A stretch of 64,000 nucleotides of DNA from an uncultured Bacteroidota bacterium (GTDB lineage Bacteria; Bacteroidota; Bacteroidia; Chitinophagales; Chitinophagaceae), in the NCBI GenBank assembly GCA_903906365.1, contig CAIVKC010000043.1, positions 205,293-269,292 of the forward strand, in the 5' to 3' direction. The notes beneath the pieces are model-generated. The model was not told the origin of the DNA and ran no database searches. It worked only from the letters and a program-made list of their open reading frames with translations. Below, piece by piece: positions 27,156-37,036 of this stretch (the stretch's first letter is position 1; each line of letters opens with the position of its first letter). The position numbers and the translations under genes are program-made.

Positions 27156-30050
27156 CTAGTTCCGGTTGTTGAGGTTGATCAGGTAATCAAACAGGTTGAC
27201 CTCAGAGGAAATGCCCAGTTTCTTGCGCAGACGGTATCGGCTGATTTCAACACCCCTTACGGAAATGCTCATGAGTTGGGCGATTTCTTTGGTGGCCAGA
27301 TTCATCCGCAGGTAGGTACAAAGTTTGAGTTCGTTGCCGGTAATGGTCGGGTGCTTTTCTTTGAGGATCATGACAAAATCGCTGTTGACCTTGTCAAAGT
27401 GTTTGGCGAAATTTTCCCATTCCTTGTCAATATTATCATCCTCTCCCAGGGTCTTTACCATTTTTTTGAGTTCGGCGATGGCCTGCTCGTCTTTAAGTTT
27501 TTTCATGACCAGGGTCAGTTCCGCCTTGATTTTTGCCAGTAATTCCCCTTTTTTGACCAGGTGCATGGCCGAAGAAGCCATTTCCGAATTCTTGTAGTTG
27601 ATTTCTGCTTCCAGTTTTTCATTGCGCAGGGCTACCAGTTCATTTTCGGTTTTGCTGCGTTCCAGTTCATGTATATAGAGGATTTTCTGCTGTTCTTCTT
27701 CAAAGAGCTGCTGCTGCTGCAGGAATTTTTTTCTCTGCCATCTGTAAAGGCCGAGAAGAGCCAGGCAGAAAAGCAACAGGTAGATTAGTTTGGCCAGCGC
27801 CGTCTGGTACCAGGGAGGTAATATCCTGAAGGAATATCCGGAAACCGGAGACTCATTACCGAGATTATTCCTGACTTTGACCTCGAAGGTATAGCCGCCC
27901 GCAGGCAGGTTGGTATACTCTTTTTCGTTTCTCTTGGTCCATGCCGACCAGCCCTCATCAAATCCTTTCAGGCGGTAGCTGTATTCCAGGCTTGCCTGGT
28001 AGGCAAAGAGGCTGGAGGAGAATTCAAAATGGATGGATTTCCAGTCATAGGCAATCCCGGGAATATTCTTTTCGTCCTGCACCTGTTTTTCGTTGACATC
28101 CCGGAAATAGCCTCCAAACAGCAGGCTGTCGCGATCATTGATGATCCGCACCGCCCGGACCTGTACCTTCAGGTCAGGCAGGTTCCTTTTATATTTTTCA
28201 TAATTAATATGATAGAATCCCTTTTCTCCACCCAAAAAGACATTGTTTTCGTCCACCGAATAAATAAACTCAAAACCGGAGAGCATTTTATTATTGAGTT
28301 CAGGCATATAAATCACCACCGGCTCCCGGCCCGTCATATCAATGACCCCCAGGGTCTTTTCATGGATGAACCAGATATTGCCGGCGACATCCTCCTTTAG
28401 GTAACGGATGCTCTGGTCCCCCAGGATCTTCCGGTAAAACTTGGAAGGTTCAAACAGGTCGGAGCCGGCATTGTAGGCATATACCCCCTTTTGGGTTGCG
28501 ATCACTACCTCATTGCGTATTTTATACACATGGTTGTTCAGTGTGGACGGCAGTCCTTTCTTATTATTATAACTATAGGAAATGCAGGAATCCTTTTCGG
28601 TCCTGATTATTTTATACACCCCGTGGTAGGGATGGGATACCCAGATATTATCCAGCTGGTCTATAGCCACAAAACGCGATGATTCGGTAAAACCCGGCAG
28701 TTGCCTGACCGGCACAAATTGGTTATTGCGGAAGTCGAACATCGTCAGCCCGTTATAATTGCCTGCCACCATGCGTGCCGCCGGCAAGGTGGAGGTAATG
28801 GGAGTAAAATTCCAGAATCCGGGCAGCGAGGACAGCGGATGAACCCTGCTGCCCTGCACCTGGAAGGCCCCCTCGTGATGTCCCAGCAGCAACTGGTTAT
28901 TGATTTCAGCCAGGCTCCAGTTCTGCCCTTGGGCACCATCTACCGGGGTGAAGCTCCCGCGGCTGAAACTTAAATCCTTCACCGGCTGGAGCGCTGCGGT
29001 GTAGAGTCCGCTGGAAGTACCCAAATAGAGATCCTTATCGTGGATGATGGCCGCATATCCGGAACCGTCCTGCATCATGGGCATAATATGCTTGATGGCG
29101 CTGTTATAGGCAATAAAATCTATTCCGTTATCCAGGCCCAGCCAAAGATTCTGTTGGTTGTCCAGGAAAATACTCAGCACATTGTTGTTTTGAAGTCCTT
29201 CGGTCCTGGAAAAACGCTGTATCAGGTTTTCATGCAGGTCAACGATATAAATCCCGCCATTGTTGGTTGCCAGGGCGATCCAGTTGCTGTTGATGAGTGT
29301 GGCCGCATAAATCCTTTCATTTTCAAGTACCTGTGAGTTGGGGGATTGGATTTTGGCGATTTTTTCAAAACTGAGTTGAAACAGGCCGTTTTTCAGCGTA
29401 GTGACAACGGCCTTGTCCCCGGGGGCCGGTAAAATAGCCGTAACCGGTTCATTTACAGGCAGTTCGCTTACAATACCCAGCGGGTGCCATGCCTGGTTAT
29501 CAAAACCCATCAGGCCCAGGCGGTAGTCCTGGGCGTAGAGCCTTCCGTTACAGGTGCCAAGAAAGGCCCATTCCGAAGGGGCTGCAAAAACGGCTACGGA
29601 TTCGTTGACAAACCGAAAGATTTTGCTGGCAGTCCGGAAATAAATGTCCTTTTTATAAGTCACTATGTCCCAGACGTCCCCGAAGGACTTGTGTTTTTCC
29701 GGAATGAATGGGGTCAGGGAATGGTATTCCAGTCGGCCATTGTGACCAGGGGTAAAATAGCCCAGTTCATCCTGGCCTCCTACAAAGATGCGGTTGTCGG
29801 CACCAATTTCCACCGAACGGACGATGGTCTTATTGGGCAAGGGGTACAAATTCCAGAACCTGCCGTCGAAACTGAGCAGCCCTTCATTGTTGGCAAAATA
29901 CATGATCCCGTTCTTATCCTGCCGGATATCCCAGTTCTGGAGGCCCCCCCGGTAGGCCTGGTTGGAATAATTGATCACTTCCGGAAAGCCGATCGTATTC
30001 TGTCCGAATACCGAAAAGGGAATCCATAACAGGAAAATGAATTTTCTCAT
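27156..30050 (-). CDS. SusR-like membrane regulator: beta-propeller sensor, Y_Y_Y domain, LuxR-type HTH
   Basis: A 964-residue one-component transmembrane regulator. A signal peptide (about 1-17, FSVFGQ) is followed by a periplasmic sensor of many repeated two-component-propeller (reg_prop) units, for example LQNNNVLSIFLDNQQNLWLG, forming two beta-propellers. Then come a Y_Y_Y domain (about 675-745), a membrane helix (about 747-770), a coiled coil, and a C-terminal LuxR-type HTH (about 900-960, TKEIAQLMSISVRGVEISRYRLRKKLG). This is the plan of SusR. Such proteins sense an oligosaccharide in the periplasm and activate the adjacent sus operon. It is divergent from susC. The start at 30050 gives a proper signal peptide; a longer frame from 30092 would run through a putative operator repeat. 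Confidence 0.88.
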   Translation of the reverse strand: MRKFIFLLWIPFSVFGQNTIGFPEVINYSNQAYRGGLQNWDIRQDKNGIMYFANNEGLLSFDGRFWNLYPLPNKTIVRSVEIGADNRIFVGGQDELGYFTPGHNGRLEYHSLTPFIPEKHKSFGDVWDIVTYKKDIYFRTASKIFRFVNESVAVFAAPSEWAFLGTCNGRLYAQDYRLGLMGFDNQAWHPLGIVSELPVNEPVTAILPAPGDKAVVTTLKNGLFQLSFEKIAKIQSPNSQVLENERIYAATLINSNWIALATNNGGIYIVDLHENLIQRFSRTEGLQNNNVLSIFLDNQQNLWLGLDNGIDFIAYNSAIKHIMPMMQDGSGYAAIIHDKDLYLGTSSGLYTAALQPVKDLSFSRGSFTPVDGAQGQNWSLAEINNQLLLGHHEGAFQVQGSRVHPLSSLPGFWNFTPITSTLPAARMVAGNYNGLTMFDFRNNQFVPVRQLPGFTESSRFVAIDQLDNIWVSHPYHGVYKIIRTEKDSCISYSYNNKKGLPSTLNNHVYKIRNEVVIATQKGVYAYNAGSDLFEPSKFYRKILGDQSIRYLKEDVAGNIWFIHEKTLGVIDMTGREPVVIYMPELNNKMLSGFEFIYSVDENNVFLGGEKGFYHINYEKYKRNLPDLKVQVRAVRIINDRDSLLFGGYFRDVNEKQVQDEKNIPGIAYDWKSIHFEFSSSLFAYQASLEYSYRLKGFDEGWSAWTKRNEKEYTNLPAGGYTFEVKVRNNLGNESPVSGYSFRILPPWYQTALAKLIYLLLFCLALLGLYRWQRKKFLQQQQLFEEEQQKILYIHELERSKTENELVALRNEKLEAEINYKNSEMASSAMHLVKKGELLAKIKAELTLVMKKLKDEQAIAELKKMVKTLGEDDNIDKEWENFAKHFDKVNSDFVMILKEKHPTITGNELKLCTYLRMNLATKEIAQLMSISVRGVEISRYRLRKKLGISSEVNLFDYLINLNNRN

Positions 30051-30064
30051 ATTGGCCGGCCAAT
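30051..30064. promoter_or_regulatory. Perfect 14-base palindrome next to the regulator start
   Basis: ATTGGCCGGCCAAT is a perfect palindrome lying immediately 5' of the regulator ATG (30048-30050 on the minus strand). It could be a repressor site or a short hairpin over the ribosome site. It has no assigned binding protein. Confidence 0.4.
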
Positions 30065-30091
30065 TTGTACTGTGAATATAGAAAAAATTCA

Positions 30092-30162
30092 TTGATGTAG
30101 TAATGTAGTAGTGTAACTACCCTTTAAATCAATATTTTATATTTTTTGATGTAGTAATGTAG
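30092..30162. repeat. 17-base direct repeat in the regulator/susC divergent region (candidate operators)
   Basis: TTGATGTAGTAATGTAG is present exactly at 30092-30108 and again at 30146-30162, 54 bases apart. The first copy continues into TAGTGTAACTAC, giving an extra partial half-repeat (TGTAGTAA TGTAGTAG TGTAACTA). Two exact copies in the only shared control region of the SusR-like gene and the sus operon make them good candidates for binding sites of the regulator; that is inference. Confidence 0.6.
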
Positions 30163-30246
30163 GGGGTAATTGTTTTGAAACTGATGTATCCCGGTTTATT
30201 TTTAACTCCTACTTTTTTTCATTTCTTTCACCAAAACGAATGCCAT

Positions 30247-33200
30247 ATGATTTTAAAACTCAAAAGTGTTCTGGGCATTATCTGTCTGCTGTTCCTTATG
30301 GCAGACGCGGCAGCCCAAAACATCCGTTTATCCGGAAAAGTGATAAACAAGGCTTCAGGCGCTCCTTTAGTTAAGGCTACCGTTTCCGTCAAGGGAACCA
30401 AGATTGCCACCAGCACCGACCAGGCAGGCAGGTTTTCCATTACCGTCCCCTCCGGGCAGGTAACCCTGGTAGCTTCCTATATTTCCATGGCCAGTCAGGA
30501 AAAACCGGTGGATGGTACCGGGGAAATTCTCTTTGCACTGGAAGAAAACCAGTCCAGCACCCTCAATGACGTAGTGGTGATTGGTTATGGCACCCAGAAA
30601 ATTACCAAGGTTTCCGGCGCTATTTCCACCATCAAGGCGGCAGATATTGAAAAGGTAAACGCCGTCCGGGTGGAGGACGCAATACAAGGCCGGGCTTCCG
30701 GGGTAAACGTCATTCAGAGCGGATCACCAGGGACAACCCCCACCGTGCTGATCAGGGGTATCCCTTCCTATGCCGGTTCGGATCCGCTGGTAGTAATCGA
30801 CGGTGTTCAGCAGTCCCTGATAGATTTCAATTCCATCAGCCCTTCCGACGTGGAAAGCATCAGTGTGCTCAAAGATGCGGCAACCACTTCCATCTACGGA
30901 GTCAAAGGCGGTAACGGTGTAATTGTGATTACCACCAAATCGGGCCGCAAAAACCAAAAAACCCAAATCAGCCTGAACAGCAGCTATGGGGTTCAGGAAG
31001 TAGCCCATAAAATCGGCGTGCTGAACGCCACCGAATATGGAGCCATGGTAAATGAGGGCAGCACCACTTCAGGTGGCGGAGTCATCTTCCCCAATTTGAG
31101 CGTTTTGGGTGTGGGGACCAATTGGCAGGACCAGGTGTTCAAACAGGCTCCCATCCAGTCACATTCCCTCAGTGCCACAGGGGGCAGCGATAAAATGTCC
31201 TATTTTCTGTCTGCCGGATATACGGACCAGGCAGGTATTGTGGCCGGAAGGGATAAATCTGATTATTCCCGGGGAAATTTTACGGCAAACCTGAATTTTC
31301 AGCTGGCCCCGCGGGTGAAATTCATCGTCAATGCGACGGAAGTGCTGCTGAATTCAAAGGGGGTGGCCGAAAACTCCTTTAACAGCATCATCGGCGAGGC
31401 ACTCAACTATGACCCTACCGTACCGGTCCTCAATAAGGTGGCGGGTACCGTGGGCAACTATGGTTTCAGCAATTTATTGCTGGCCGAAGTACATAACCCG
31501 CTGACCGAGCTGCAGAATACTTATAATAAGAACAGCGGCAACAAACTCTATGGCAAATTCGAGCTGCAGTATGATGTAATCAAAAACCTCAAACTCACCT
31601 CCCGTTTCGGATACACTAAATATGATGACAACGTAAAGGCCTTTTATCCCCTGGTTTTCTACGGAGTCAATAATGTGGATAACTCAATGAATGCGGACGG
31701 AACGACAGTCCTGGGTAAACACAATTCTGTTACTTCCACCCGGAACAGCAACTTCAATTACCGCTGGGAAAGCTATGCCAACTATGATTTCAGGATCAGG
31801 CAGGACCATCATTTTGAAACCGTGGCCGGAATTACCTTCCTGAGAAATTATGGTAACCAGATCGGGGCCTACAAACAGGATGTTCCCTTTAATTCCTGGA
31901 CCTTTGCGGATGTGTCTGCTGCCACCGGCGTAAACACCTCAGCAAACCCCAGTGCCAACTCCGGTTACTATTATGAATATGTAGGCAAGAATATCTCCTA
32001 TTTTGGCCGTATCAACTATGATTATCAGGACAAATACCTCGCTTCCTTCAGCGCGCGCAGGGATGGTTCCTATGCCTTTGGCGTCAATAACCAGTTTGGA
32101 AACTTCTATTCCGGTTCACTTGGCTGGGTCGTATCCAGGGAAAATTTCTTTCATTCCAATTTCATCAATTTCCTGAAGATCCGCGGCTCCTACGGTACGA
32201 CCGGTAATGACGCCAATACCAGCCCGCAGAGTACCAATATCGTTACGGGCGGCCCCTATAATAATATTGGAAACAGCAATGGCTATAATTTTGGCGGGGT
32301 CTTTTACTCCGGGTCCTCCATTGGATCACAGCTGAACCCCAAACTCGGCTGGGAAAAACAGACCCAGTCCAATGCAGGGTTTGATATGACGTTTTTCAAG
32401 AACAAATTCTCTTTGACAGCCGATTATTTCCAGAAGAACGTAAACGGCCTGCTGTTCACCCCATCACAGTCCCTTTACCTGGGCACCGTTCCTGCGCCGC
32501 TGGCCAATATTGGAACTACCAGCAGCAAGGGAATCGATGCCATGCTGAGTTATCATGAAAATATCGGCAAGGACTTCAGGTTAAATACTTCGCTTACTTT
32601 TACCACTTCCACCAACAAAGTAACTTCCACTAATTTTGACAATACCGCCAAAATAACCGGCGGATACTATTTCAATGGCCAGTCCCAGTCTGTAACCGTT
32701 TTCGAAAAGGGCCAGACACCTGGTTACTTTTATGGCTATAAAACAGCCGGCCTTTTCCAGACCGCGGCAGAGATTGCCAAATCACCCGTCCAGAACAATG
32801 CCCAGCCGGGGGATATCAAATACGTAGATATCAACCATGACGGCGTCATTGACAGCAAGGACCAGACCAAAATAGGAAACCCCTTTCCCAAATTCACCAT
32901 GGGCTGGAATCTGGGCATCGACTTCAAGAACTTTGACTTTACGGCCTTTCTCTATGCTTCAGTGGGCAATGACATCTACCGGGCCTACGAAAGGAATGCC
33001 AATTATACCAATAAGTTCAGGAGTATCCTGGCCAGATGGACAGGACCCAATTCTACCAATGACGCCCGTTATCCCAGGTATTCCTTTACGGATGCCAATG
33101 ACAATGCGCGGGTTTCTGACCGCTACGTGGAGGACGGTTCCTTCCTAAAGATTAAGAACCTGCAACTTGGTTACACCCTGCCGGGTTCCATAACCAAGAA

Positions 33201-33369
33201 TGCCCTGACCAAACTGAGGGTGTATGTTCAGGTAAAAAATGCCTACACATTTACCAAATACACCGGTTTTGATCCGGAAATTTCAGGCGGTATCCTAAAC
33301 ACGGGCGTTGACCTGGGTGCTTACCCACAGGCAAGGACCTACCTGGTGGGACTGGATGTAAAATTCTAA
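30247..33369 (+). CDS. SusC-type TonB-dependent outer membrane transporter (locus 1)
   Basis: A 1040-residue SusC/RagA-family importer. A signal peptide (about 1-25, ADAAAQ) is followed by a carboxypeptidase-like regulatory domain (about 27-105, RLSGKVINKASGAPLVKATV), a plug domain with DVVVIGYGTQ and VRVEDAIQGRASGVNVIQSG, and a 22-strand barrel ending in YLVGLDVKF. It takes up oligosaccharides with SusD as a lid, powered by TonB. The start at ATG 30247 gives a clean signal peptide; a TTG at 30175 adds 24 unlikely residues. It is the first gene of a six-gene operon ending at 40021. Confidence 0.95.
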   Translation: MILKLKSVLGIICLLFLMADAAAQNIRLSGKVINKASGAPLVKATVSVKGTKIATSTDQAGRFSITVPSGQVTLVASYISMASQEKPVDGTGEILFALEENQSSTLNDVVVIGYGTQKITKVSGAISTIKAADIEKVNAVRVEDAIQGRASGVNVIQSGSPGTTPTVLIRGIPSYAGSDPLVVIDGVQQSLIDFNSISPSDVESISVLKDAATTSIYGVKGGNGVIVITTKSGRKNQKTQISLNSSYGVQEVAHKIGVLNATEYGAMVNEGSTTSGGGVIFPNLSVLGVGTNWQDQVFKQAPIQSHSLSATGGSDKMSYFLSAGYTDQAGIVAGRDKSDYSRGNFTANLNFQLAPRVKFIVNATEVLLNSKGVAENSFNSIIGEALNYDPTVPVLNKVAGTVGNYGFSNLLLAEVHNPLTELQNTYNKNSGNKLYGKFELQYDVIKNLKLTSRFGYTKYDDNVKAFYPLVFYGVNNVDNSMNADGTTVLGKHNSVTSTRNSNFNYRWESYANYDFRIRQDHHFETVAGITFLRNYGNQIGAYKQDVPFNSWTFADVSAATGVNTSANPSANSGYYYEYVGKNISYFGRINYDYQDKYLASFSARRDGSYAFGVNNQFGNFYSGSLGWVVSRENFFHSNFINFLKIRGSYGTTGNDANTSPQSTNIVTGGPYNNIGNSNGYNFGGVFYSGSSIGSQLNPKLGWEKQTQSNAGFDMTFFKNKFSLTADYFQKNVNGLLFTPSQSLYLGTVPAPLANIGTTSSKGIDAMLSYHENIGKDFRLNTSLTFTTSTNKVTSTNFDNTAKITGGYYFNGQSQSVTVFEKGQTPGYFYGYKTAGLFQTAAEIAKSPVQNNAQPGDIKYVDINHDGVIDSKDQTKIGNPFPKFTMGWNLGIDFKNFDFTAFLYASVGNDIYRAYERNANYTNKFRSILARWTGPNSTNDARYPRYSFTDANDNARVSDRYVEDGSFLKIKNLQLGYTLPGSITKNALTKLRVYVQVKNAYTFTKYTGFDPEISGGILNTGVDLGAYPQARTYLVGLDVKF

Positions 33370-33377
33370 TCATTTAA

Positions 33378-34901
33378 ATGAATACTGAAATGAAAACATA
33401 CATAAAGCTGGCAGGTATCCTCACTTTGGTTTCGGTACTTGCTTCCTGTAAAAAATACATTGCCTACAACCCCCATGATTCCTACCAGGTAACTGCCCTG
33501 GATTACCTTAAATCGGCTTCTGATTACCAGACCATGGAAATCAGCGTATATACTCCGCTGCAGTGGATCAACCAGGTGGTGCCCATTGGTGACATCGCCT
33601 CCGATAATGCGGTCTCAGGCGGTGAAAGTGCTTCTGACGTTTTGGATTTGCAGCAGATAGATGATTATACGCTGACACCGGTAAACGGAACACTGGCCAA
33701 TATCTGGCAATATTCCTATGAAGGGGTGAACCGGGCCAATTACCTGATTCAATATAAAAACACCAACCCCGGGGGACAGTCGGTCAATTTTGCCGGTAAG
33801 GAATCCCTGTATGGTGAGATCTATTTTCTAAGAGCCTATTATTATTTCACCCTCACCAAAATGTTTGGGGATGTACCCCTGTTTACCGACAAGCGGCTGG
33901 ATCTCTCCAACTCAGGAACCCTCAAACGCGCTCCAAGGGCCAGCGTATACCAGCAGATAGAAACTGACCTGAAGAATGCCATGGCCGTTTTGCCCATCAG
34001 CCAGGCCGAACAGGGCCGCATAACCAAATATGCGGCAGCCTCCCTGCTGGGTAAGGTATACCTGTACCAGAATAAATTTGATTCTGCCGCCAACGTATTG
34101 CAGGAAGTCATCAGTTCAAATACCTATTCCCTGGTCAGTGATTATTCCTCCATCTGGCTGCCCTCCGGGGAGAACGGACCCGAGTCGGTCTTTGAGATAC
34201 AGTACACCAATGCTTCGCCCTATTACCAATGGTCCAATGAATTGCAGGGGCAGGGCAATTATGCCATACAGCAATGTGGTATCCGGGGATTGAACGGAAC
34301 AGCGGAAATGCCCTATGCACCGGGATGGAGCACCAACCTGCCTACCCAGGACCTGGCTGCTGCTTACAGTGCAGGGGACCAGCGCAAGGATGTGACCGTT
34401 TTGGATATAGAGGCATACAAGGCCGCCAATCCTTCCTTTAATATTACCTACCAGGTGGCCCCATATAAAAATACCGGGCTCTACAACCAGAAATATCTGC
34501 CCAGAAAAGGACAGACCTCCGGTCAGCCTGAATTGAATTACTCCAATAATTTCCGGATCATCCGCTATGCGGACGTGCTGCTCATGGCTGCTGAGGCCCT
34601 CAATAAAAGCGCCACGCCCAATGACGGACTGGCCCAAAATTACCTCAACATGGTCAGGCGCCGGGCCTTTGGAGACCAGCTCCATGATGTAACTGCCACA
34701 GGCAGCTCCCTGTACACGGCGATCCTGCTGGAAAGAAGGCTGGAACTGGGGATGGAAGGCGATCGCTTCTTTGACCTGGTCCGGACCGGGCAGGCAGCCT
34801 CCGTGCTTGGCCCCAAGTTCAAGACAGGAAAAAATGAATTGTTCCCGATACCTCAGCAGGAGATCACCGTCTCCGGACTGACCCAAAATCCGGGATATTA
34901 G
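33378..34901 (+). CDS. SusD/RagB-type glycan-binding lipoprotein (locus 1)
   Basis: A 507-residue surface lipoprotein that caps the SusC barrel and binds the glycan. The lipobox is LASC with Cys24. The fold is the SusD type with TPR-like helices: the typical YGEIYFLRAYYYFTLTKMFGDVPL segment lies near 150-175 and the RYADVLLMAAEALN and ERRLELGMEGDRFFDLVRTG segments near 395-480. ATG 33390 is an equally good start. It begins eight bases after the susC stop, as expected for a coupled susCD pair. Confidence 0.95.
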   Translation: MNTEMKTYIKLAGILTLVSVLASCKKYIAYNPHDSYQVTALDYLKSASDYQTMEISVYTPLQWINQVVPIGDIASDNAVSGGESASDVLDLQQIDDYTLTPVNGTLANIWQYSYEGVNRANYLIQYKNTNPGGQSVNFAGKESLYGEIYFLRAYYYFTLTKMFGDVPLFTDKRLDLSNSGTLKRAPRASVYQQIETDLKNAMAVLPISQAEQGRITKYAAASLLGKVYLYQNKFDSAANVLQEVISSNTYSLVSDYSSIWLPSGENGPESVFEIQYTNASPYYQWSNELQGQGNYAIQQCGIRGLNGTAEMPYAPGWSTNLPTQDLAAAYSAGDQRKDVTVLDIEAYKAANPSFNITYQVAPYKNTGLYNQKYLPRKGQTSGQPELNYSNNFRIIRYADVLLMAAEALNKSATPNDGLAQNYLNMVRRRAFGDQLHDVTATGSSLYTAILLERRLELGMEGDRFFDLVRTGQAASVLGPKFKTGKNELFPIPQQEITVSGLTQNPGY

Positions 34902-34918
34902 AAATAATTTAAAAAACT

Positions 34919-37021
34919 ATGAATATGAAATTATCAAAGAATATTTTCATTTTTTCAATTCTGTTTTGTGCGGCAACGGCCTGTACCAAAGAATTGTTAA
35001 CGGATACTTCATTTGTGTCCGCGGCGTCCTCTTCCAGCAAACTGGGTGTGATGTTTGATATCACCCAGGACAACACCGGGCTGGTTACCATAACGCCCAG
35101 CGGACAGGGCGCGGTTTCCTATGACATCCAGTTTGGGGATGGCTCAACCACCGGTGCCAGTGTGCTTCCGGGTAAATCGGCCAGGCATAATTATGCGGAA
35201 GGAGCCTATACGGTAACGATCGTCGCCCACGACATCAAGGGCGGGACGACCTCCTTTACCCAGCCGCTGACGGTTTCCTTTATTGCCCCGCAGAACCTGA
35301 AGGTTACACTCACTGCCTCCAACCTGTCGGTAGCCGTATCGGCAACGGCCAAATTTGCCACTTTCTTTAAGATATATTTTGGCGATTCCACCGCAGGGGT
35401 GCCCAACGGGCCCACCTCGGCCCTGGCCAGCCAGGTGATCAACCATACCTATGCCGCTGCAGGGACCTATATTGTAAAAGTAGTAGCCTTGAGCGGGGGA
35501 GCGGAAACCACCCAGTACCTGGATACCATCCATGTAGCCAACCAGATCAACCTGCCTGTTACCTTTGATGATCCCAATACTGATTATACCATGTCTGATT
35601 TCGGGGGAAATGCCTCCGTGCTTTCGGTGGATCCTGCCAATGCGGCCAATCATGTGATGAAATCAGTGAAGACGCCCGGTGCCCAGGTCTGGGCCGGCAC
35701 CACCATCGGGACCGCCCTTGGATTTTCCTCTCCCATTCCACTTACGGCCACTTCCACCAAAATGAGCGTAATGGTCTATGTTCCGGCTGCGGGCCTTGAT
35801 ATCAAATTAAAAGTCGAAGATCACAACGATGCCACCCATTCGGTGGAAACGGATGTAAAATCCACCCTGTCCAATCAGTGGGAAACCCTCACTTTTGATT
35901 TCAGCCAGCAGGCTCCCGGAACGGCAGCCTTCAATACGGGGTATACCTATGACAAAGCTTCCATCTTCTTCGATTTTGGAAATGCCGGATCGGGAAGTGT
36001 ATTTTATTTTGACAACGTGAAGGTGCTGCCTCCGCCGCTGGCACAGATCAAACTGCCGGTTACCTTTGAGGATCCTTCTATTGATTATACGGTGACTGAT
36101 TTTGGTGGCAATGCCTCCGTATTGACCCAGGATCCAGCCAATGCATCCAACCATGTCATGCAATCCACAAAGACCGCCGGCGCGCAGGTTTGGGCAGGAA
36201 CAACCATCGGAACACCCAGTGGTTTTGCCAGCAAAATTCCTTTGACCGCCGCGGCCACCAAAATGACCGTTAGGGTCTATTCACCGGCAGTAGGCCTGGA
36301 CGTAAAGCTCAAGGTCGAGGATCATACCAACGGAGCCAACTCGGTAGAAACCGATGTCAAGACCACCATTGCCAACCAATGGGAGACCCTGACTTTTGAT
36401 TTTAGTCAGCAGGCCTCCGGTACGCCGGCCTGGAATGCCTCCTTCAATTATGATAAGGCTTCTATATTCTTTGATTTCGGCAATGCGGGAACGGGTTCGG
36501 TCTTCTACTGGGATGAGGTCCATTTCCTGGCTCAGGTGAATTTACCGGTAACCTTTGACAATCCCGATATAGACAATACCGTATCCGATTTTGGAAATAA
36601 CGCCTCCGTGCTGGCAGCAGATCCGACCAATGCGGCCAATAATGTCATGCAGACCACCAAGCCCTCCGGGGCCCAGACCTGGTCAGGCACCACCATCGGA
36701 ACGGCCGCCGGCTGCGCCAGCCCTGTTCCCTTGAGTTCCTCCCGCACGAAAATGACCGTGATGGTCTATTCACCGGCAGCGGGCCTGGATGTGAAGCTCA
36801 AAGTGGAGGACCATACCAATGGAGCCAACTCGGTGGAAACGGATGTTAAAACAACGGTCGCCAACCAGTGGGAGACCCTGACATTTGATTTCAGCCAGCC
36901 GGCTTCCGGAACGCCTGCTTTCAATCCGTCGTTTACCTATGACAAGATTTCCATTTTCTTTGATTTTGGCAACGCCGGAACCGGAAAGGTATTCTACTGG
37001 GATAATGTCATCATTCTTTAA
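34919..37021 (+). CDS. Surface lipoprotein with two PKD-like domains and three tandem carbohydrate-binding-like repeats (SusE position)
   Basis: A 700-residue lipoprotein (lipobox ATAC, Cys22). Residues about 38-115 and 118-207 look like PKD/Ig-type domains (YDIQFGDGST, FKIYFGDSTAG). Three near-identical beta-sandwich repeats follow at residues 210-376, 377-539 and 540-700, each starting (I/V)xLPVTFxDP and ending with IFFDFGNAGxGxVFYxD. The repeats contain conserved Trp residues (AQVWAGTTIG, NQWETLTFDF) as in CBM4/9-like modules. It sits where SusE/SusF-type glycan-binding proteins are usually encoded. It probably holds polysaccharide at the cell surface by multivalent binding. The family of the repeat is not certain. 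Confidence 0.8.
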   Translation: MNMKLSKNIFIFSILFCAATACTKELLTDTSFVSAASSSSKLGVMFDITQDNTGLVTITPSGQGAVSYDIQFGDGSTTGASVLPGKSARHNYAEGAYTVTIVAHDIKGGTTSFTQPLTVSFIAPQNLKVTLTASNLSVAVSATAKFATFFKIYFGDSTAGVPNGPTSALASQVINHTYAAAGTYIVKVVALSGGAETTQYLDTIHVANQINLPVTFDDPNTDYTMSDFGGNASVLSVDPANAANHVMKSVKTPGAQVWAGTTIGTALGFSSPIPLTATSTKMSVMVYVPAAGLDIKLKVEDHNDATHSVETDVKSTLSNQWETLTFDFSQQAPGTAAFNTGYTYDKASIFFDFGNAGSGSVFYFDNVKVLPPPLAQIKLPVTFEDPSIDYTVTDFGGNASVLTQDPANASNHVMQSTKTAGAQVWAGTTIGTPSGFASKIPLTAAATKMTVRVYSPAVGLDVKLKVEDHTNGANSVETDVKTTIANQWETLTFDFSQQASGTPAWNASFNYDKASIFFDFGNAGTGSVFYWDEVHFLAQVNLPVTFDNPDIDNTVSDFGNNASVLAADPTNAANNVMQTTKPSGAQTWSGTTIGTAAGCASPVPLSSSRTKMTVMVYSPAAGLDVKLKVEDHTNGANSVETDVKTTVANQWETLTFDFSQPASGTPAFNPSFTYDKISIFFDFGNAGTGKVFYWDNVIIL
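35546..37018 (+). repeat. Three tandem in-gene repeats of about 490 bases
   Basis: Repeat units begin at 35546, 36047 and 36536 (lengths 501, 489 and 483 bases to the last sense codon). They are highly similar at protein level and still visibly similar at DNA level (for example the shared GAGACCCTGAC segment), suggesting internal duplication within the lipoprotein gene and possible copy-number change by recombination. Confidence 0.85.
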
Positions 37022-37036
37022 TTCATTCAAATTTTC

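Noticed and set aside
30175..30246. N-terminal extension of the first SusC from TTG 30175
   Set aside because: It would place 24 residues before a good signal peptide; ATG 30247 gives the normal SusC start.
34116..34886. 256-residue open frame antisense to susD
   Set aside because: It is a shadow of the SusD gene; the plus-strand protein has full family features.
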